Source of the DNA: an uncultured Verrucomicrobiales bacterium
GTDB taxonomy: Bacteria > Verrucomicrobiota > Verrucomicrobiae > Limisphaerales > CANJSG01
Direction: 5' to 3'
Assembly (NCBI GenBank): GCA_946480965.1
Contig: CAMLMI010000186.1
Location: 1-8,650, forward strand
DNA: 8,650 bases
Part shown: piece by piece, positions 5,678-8,650 of the stretch
Layout: each line of letters opens with the position of its first letter
How positions within the stretch are numbered: the first letter of the stretch is position 1
Position numbers and translations under genes: made by a program
Notes under the pieces: model-generated
The model's database searches: none
What the model was told of the DNA's origin: nothing
Seen by the model: the letters and a program-made list of their open reading frames with translations, nothing else

Positions 5678-6043
5678 TCATGCCTGCGCTTTGGCCCAGC
5701 CGATCTCGGGGGCGTTGTAGATCGAGAGGAACACGGCGTCCTCCTTGCCGTCGTTGCGCGCGCCGTGGACTTCGTCGCGGTCGGCGATGTCGAGCTGGCC
5801 CGCGTGGATCGTGCGGGTCTGACCGTTGCCGAGGTAGTAGGTCAGTTCGCCGCGGATCATGACCCAAGTGTCCTGTCCGGCGGGGTGGGTGTGCGCGCCG
5901 ACTTCCTGGCCGGGCTTCACGCCCCAGACGGCGATGCGCGAATACTCCGTGACGGACAGCTCCGTCACCTCGGCGTGGTCGTCGTGGAAGCGGACGAGCT
6001 TCTCGACATCGAACGTGCGGGTTTCTTCGGCGATCTGGTTCAT
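5678..6043 (-). CDS. Small single-domain cupin protein in the nitrate operon
   Basis: 121 residues, no signal peptide or membrane segment. The cupin core is recognisable: motif 1 contains H51-x-H53 and Q57 (or D58) in GAHTHPAGQDTW followed by a conserved-type glycine at 65; motif 2 supplies H93 in DEVHGARN. These are the usual metal-ligand positions, with Gln/Asp in place of the common Glu. Family members range from enzymes (dioxygenases, isomerases) to small-molecule sensors, and the substrate cannot be told from sequence. The start codon lies 3 nt after the nasA stop with no Shine-Dalgarno of its own, so translation is probably coupled to nasA. Position suggests a role tied to nitrate reduction, perhaps as a metal-binding accessory or sensor, but this is inference. 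Confidence 0.85.
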   Translation of the reverse strand: MNQIAEETRTFDVEKLVRFHDDHAEVTELSVTEYSRIAVWGVKPGQEVGAHTHPAGQDTWVMIRGELTYYLGNGQTRTIHAGQLDIADRDEVHGARNDGKEDAVFLSIYNAPEIGWAKAQA

Positions 6044-6046
6044 GGC

Positions 6047-8320
6047 TCAGAGGGGTTTGAGGTTCACGGCGCAGAACTTGTAGCTGGGCTGGCGCGAATA
6101 GGGATCGAAGGCGGGGTGCGTGAGCTGGTTCGTCTCGGCGTAGTGCATCGGCAGGAAGACCTGGCCGGGCTGCACCGTCGCGGCGACGAAGGCGGTGGCT
6201 TCGACGCGGGCGCGGGCAGAGGAAATCTCGACGCGGCTGTTCGGCGCGATCCCGAGGCGTTCGGCGTCGTCGGGATGGATCTCGACGTAGGCGTTGGCCG
6301 GGTAGAGCTGGCGGAGAATGGCGGATTTTCCGGTGCGCGTGTTCGTGTGCCACTGCGCGCTGGTGCCACGTCCGGTCAAGAGAATGAACGGATACGCCGC
6401 GCTGGTTGGTTCCGCGACGGGGCGGGGCTGCTCGAAGATGAACTTGGCGCGGCCGTCGGGGGTGAAGAAGCGGCCGTCGGTAAAGAGGCGGCGCTCAGAT
6501 GGGGGATGGGGAATCGGAGATGGCGTCTCGGGAGCTGATCCGAGACCCGATCTCCCAGACCCCAGATCCGAACTCGCCCACGGCCATTGCACACCGCCGC
6601 ATTCGTCGAGCATCCGGTAGCCGTCGATGCCGGTGATGTCGCAGGGCTGGCCCGCGGAGAGGCGTTGGAGGATTCGGAAGACGGCTTCGGGCGAGGTCCA
6701 CTCCGCGAACATTCCTCCGCAGCCCCACGCATGAGCGATCAGGCGGAGGATGCTGAAATCGCTCAACGCCACGCCCGGTGCGCGCGACACCTTCTTTACC
6801 AGGCCGAAGCGGCGTTCGGAATTGATCAGCGTGCCGTCCTTCTCGCCCCAACCGGCGGCGGGCAACACGAGGTCCGCCAGCTTCGCGGTGTCGGTGCTGG
6901 CATACATGTCCTGCACGACGAGGAACTCCAGCTTCTTGAACAGCTCGGGCACGGACTTCTGGTTGATCCAGGAATGCGCCGTGTTCGTGGCGATGATCCA
7001 CAGGCCCTTGATCGCGCCGGAGTCGATCCCCGCCATGATCTGGTCGTAGGCCCAGGAGGCTTCGCGCGGGATGCGCTCCTCCTCGATGCCGAGGATGCCG
7101 GCGACCTTCTCGCGATGGGCGGCGTTCTTGAAATCGTGGCCGCCGAGCAGATTGGTCGTGTTGCTGAAAAGGCGGCTGCCCATCGCGTTGCACTGGCCGG
7201 TGATCGAGTTCGCGCCGGTGCCGGGGCGGCCGATGTTCCCGGTCATGAGCGCGAGGTTGATGATGGCCTGCGCGGTGCGGGTGGCTTCGTGGCTCTGGTT
7301 CACGCCCATCGTCCACCAGAAGCTCACGGCCTTGCCGCGATGGATCGTCTCCGCGAAGTGGTAGAGCTGGCCGACGGTCAGGCCGGTCTCGGCGGCGACC
7401 TTGTCCGGGGTGAAGCGGTGGACGAACTCGCGGAACTCGTCGAAGCCCGTCGTCGATTTCTCGATGAACGCGCGGTCGATCCAGCCGCTTTCGATCAGCA
7501 GATGCGCGATGCCGTAGAGCAGCGTGAGATCGCTCTTCGGCTTCAACGCGAGGTGCTGGGTGGCGTTGACGGCGGTCTCGGTGCGGCGCGGATCGATGAC
7601 GACGATCTCGGGATGGTTCGGGTTCCGCAGCACGCGCTGCCACATGATCGGGTGGGCGATGCAGGGATTCGCGCCGATGAAGACGAGCACGTCCGACGCC
7701 TCGTAGTCGGCGTAGGTGTAGGGCGGGGCGTCGAAGCCGAACGACTCCTTGTAGGCGACGACGGCGGTGGCCATGCACTGGCGGGTGTTGCCGTCGCCGT
7801 GCTTCAGGCCCATGCCGAACTTCCCGAGCGCGCCGAGGAAGGCGAACTCCTCGACCGTGATCTGGCCGGTGCCGATCCACGCGACGGACTCGGGGCCGTG
7901 CCGACGCTGGATGTCCTTGAAGCGTTCGGTGAAGAGCGTGAGGGCCTGTTCCCAATCGACCGGCTTCAGCTCGCCGGTCTTTTCATCGCGGAGCAACGGT
8001 GTGGTCGCGCGGTCGTTGGCGGCGAGCGGCGTGAGCGCTTCCCAACCCTTGGGGCAGGCCATGCCGAGGTTCACCGGGTAGGCGGTCTCGGCGGAGAGGT
8101 TCACGGCCTGGCCGTCCTTGAGATGCACGCGCAGGCCGCAGCCGGTGGAGCAGAAACCGCAGACGGAAGTCGTCGTGTCGTCGGGCTTGAGCCGCGCGGG
8201 GACGTTGCCGAGGCCGAACTGGCCGGGCGACTGGACCAGCTCGGTGGTCATCGGGCCGTCGAAGGCGCGCAGGGCGTTTTCGATGGCGGTGGCTTGTGGA
8301 CGAACGGTGGCGATGCTCAT
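6047..8320 (-). CDS. nasA: Assimilatory nitrate reductase, catalytic Mo-bis-MGD subunit
   Basis: 757 residues. Reduces nitrate to nitrite in the cytoplasm. An N-terminal 4Fe-4S domain has C54, C57, C61 and C89 (C-x2-C-x3-C-x27-C); C182 in NTRQCMATA is the likely molybdenum ligand. The C-terminal molybdopterin-dinucleotide-binding domain covers about 630-757 and ends NLKPL; there is no extra C-terminal [2Fe-2S] domain. No Tat or other signal is seen. The frame stays open upstream to 8644, but ATG at 8320 is chosen because it has a GGGAGGGG ribosome binding site 7 nt away, overlaps the previous gene by ATGA, and the extra upstream residues are an Ala/Arg-rich shadow of the membrane gene. About 53 residues precede the first cysteine. 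Residues about 584-609 are encoded by a repeat (6494-6570) and look inserted between WPW and [11 protein letters not shown]. Confidence 0.95.
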   Translation of the reverse strand: MSIATVRPQATAIENALRAFDGPMTTELVQSPGQFGLGNVPARLKPDDTTTSVCGFCSTGCGLRVHLKDGQAVNLSAETAYPVNLGMACPKGWEALTPLAANDRATTPLLRDEKTGELKPVDWEQALTLFTERFKDIQRRHGPESVAWIGTGQITVEEFAFLGALGKFGMGLKHGDGNTRQCMATAVVAYKESFGFDAPPYTYADYEASDVLVFIGANPCIAHPIMWQRVLRNPNHPEIVVIDPRRTETAVNATQHLALKPKSDLTLLYGIAHLLIESGWIDRAFIEKSTTGFDEFREFVHRFTPDKVAAETGLTVGQLYHFAETIHRGKAVSFWWTMGVNQSHEATRTAQAIINLALMTGNIGRPGTGANSITGQCNAMGSRLFSNTTNLLGGHDFKNAAHREKVAGILGIEEERIPREASWAYDQIMAGIDSGAIKGLWIIATNTAHSWINQKSVPELFKKLEFLVVQDMYASTDTAKLADLVLPAAGWGEKDGTLINSERRFGLVKKVSRAPGVALSDFSILRLIAHAWGCGGMFAEWTSPEAVFRILQRLSAGQPCDITGIDGYRMLDECGGVQWPWASSDLGSGRSGLGSAPETPSPIPHPPSERRLFTDGRFFTPDGRAKFIFEQPRPVAEPTSAAYPFILLTGRGTSAQWHTNTRTGKSAILRQLYPANAYVEIHPDDAERLGIAPNSRVEISSARARVEATAFVAATVQPGQVFLPMHYAETNQLTHPAFDPYSRQPSYKFCAVNLKPL
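6494..6570. repeat. Heptad-phased imperfect hairpin inside nasA
   Basis: Eleven 7-bp units can be laid in register. The left units (6501-6521) resemble GGGGRAT and the right ones (6550-6570) AGAYCCS or ATCTCCC, which are near-complements, so the whole folds as one imperfect stem centred at 6532-6539, with 22 Watson-Crick pairs of 31 by hand count and a perfect TCTCGG/CCGAGA top. It encodes a Ser/Gly/Pro linker in NasA. Strand bias (G-rich left, C-rich right) sets it apart from neighbouring codons. Confidence 0.75.
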
Positions 8321-8650
8321 GCGACGACCCCTCCCGGCATTTTGTCCGGCGCGACGGCGGCGAAGAACAGCAGCCGTTCGCAGATTTCCCCGACCAACAG
8401 CAGACCCAACGAGAGCGCGGCCCACGGCAGCGGATTCGACGCGAGGTCCAGGCTCAAAAGCAGCGGCAACGCCAGTCCGCCCAACAGCAGCGTCAACAGC
8501 CGCGTCCAAGCAATGCCTTGCAATGGACCGGCGATGAGCAGCGCGGATTTCTTCAATGGCGGATAACCCTTCGCGCTCCAGTGGGTGAAGGCTTCGGCTT
8601 CGATCAGCAGTTTGAGCAGCGCGGCGGCGGGCACCAACCACCAAGCCAGC
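8317..8650 (-). CDS. DmsC/NrfD-like membrane anchor subunit, N-terminus outside window
   Basis: The C-terminal 110 residues are visible and the frame is open at the window edge. Hydrophobic stretches suggest three membrane segments: one at the visible start (residues [15 protein letters not shown]), one around the [21 protein letters not shown] region, and one around [16 protein letters not shown], followed by [18 protein letters not shown]. The G-E-x-x-E-R-x-L-F-F ending and small-residue-rich helices fit the DMSO reductase anchor family, which passes electrons between quinone and an Fe-S subunit. The stop overlaps the nasA start (ATGA), so the two are translationally coupled and likely act together. 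The family call is moderate: another polytopic membrane protein is possible because most of the sequence is missing. An Fe-S subunit (DmsB-like), fused or separate, would be expected just beyond the edge. Confidence 0.65.
   Translation of the reverse strand, partial: LAWWLVPAAALLKLLIEAEAFTHWSAKGYPPLKKSALLIAGPLQGIAWTRLLTLLLGGLALPLLLSLDLASNPLPWAALSLGLLLVGEICERLLFFAAVAPDKMPGGVVA
8328..8335 (-). promoter_or_regulatory. Shine-Dalgarno of nasA
   Basis: The minus strand reads GGGAGGGG, 7 nt before the ATG at 8320. It decides the start of nasA against the longer open frame, and is the only strong ribosome binding site seen in the operon; nirA, cysJ and the cupin gene lack one. Confidence 0.75.

Noticed and set aside
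5199..6353. Minus-strand 384-codon open frame spanning nasA end, cupin and the repeat gap
   Set aside because: It is out of frame with both real genes and its C-terminal part is translated repeat DNA.
6587..8566. Long plus-strand open frame (about 659 codons) opposite nasA
   Set aside because: Composition is that of an antisense shadow in GC-rich DNA (Ala, Gly, Val, Glu, Arg rich) with no family motif; the minus strand encodes clear NasA.
8321..8644. 108-residue N-terminal extension of nasA
   Set aside because: It is Ala/Arg-rich, lies wholly in another frame of the membrane-anchor gene, and a good ribosome binding site and ATG occur at 8320.

Overview
The window is a GC-rich bacterial chromosome segment. 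It carries most of a nitrate-assimilation gene set on the minus strand, facing a partial photolyase gene on the plus strand. The gene set (a NasA-type nitrate reductase with a DmsC-like membrane subunit, a NirA-type sirohaem reductase and a CysJ-like diflavin reductase) and the abundance of small palindromic repeats suggest a Verrucomicrobiota or related PVC-group genome. This assignment rests on recollection of gene style, not on a database search.

Layout. 1-1212 (+) is the C-terminal four fifths of an iron-sulfur cryptochrome/photolyase (FeS-BCP/PhrB type). 1213-1322 is a short convergent gap. On the minus strand, in transcription order from the right edge, come: a DmsC/NrfD-like membrane anchor (8650-8317, N-terminus outside the window); nasA (8320-6047, overlapping the anchor gene by ATGA); a small cupin protein (6043-5678, 3 nt after nasA); a 475-bp gap filled with repeats (5677-5203); nirA (5202-3289); a 181-bp gap holding a palindromic element (3288-3108); and a cysJ-like flavoprotein gene (3107-1323).

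How the genes may work together. NasA reduces nitrate to nitrite at a Mo-bis-MGD centre. NirA reduces nitrite to ammonium at sirohaem/4Fe-4S. The CysJ-like protein carries FMN, FAD and NADPH modules and is the obvious electron donor for NirA, and perhaps for NasA, because no ferredoxin gene is visible. The membrane anchor next to nasA raises the alternative that NasA takes electrons from quinol. The role of the cupin is unknown. No transporter, regulator or Fe-S electron-transfer subunit lies inside the window.

The most unusual content is the repeats. At least four palindromic elements end in the tetranucleotide GTAG (or CTAC when inverted), as do REP/BIME sequences mobilised by RAYT transposases. 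One, made of four 23-bp units with different but self-complementary stems around a constant GCC loop, lies in frame inside nirA and adds about 38 residues. A second unrelated repeat, a heptad-phased imperfect hairpin of 77 bp, lies in frame inside nasA. Another heptad array sits directly upstream of the nirA start, and a 10-bp-period inverted repeat lies in the same gap. Two core metabolic enzymes in one operon therefore appear to have absorbed repeat DNA into their coding sequence.
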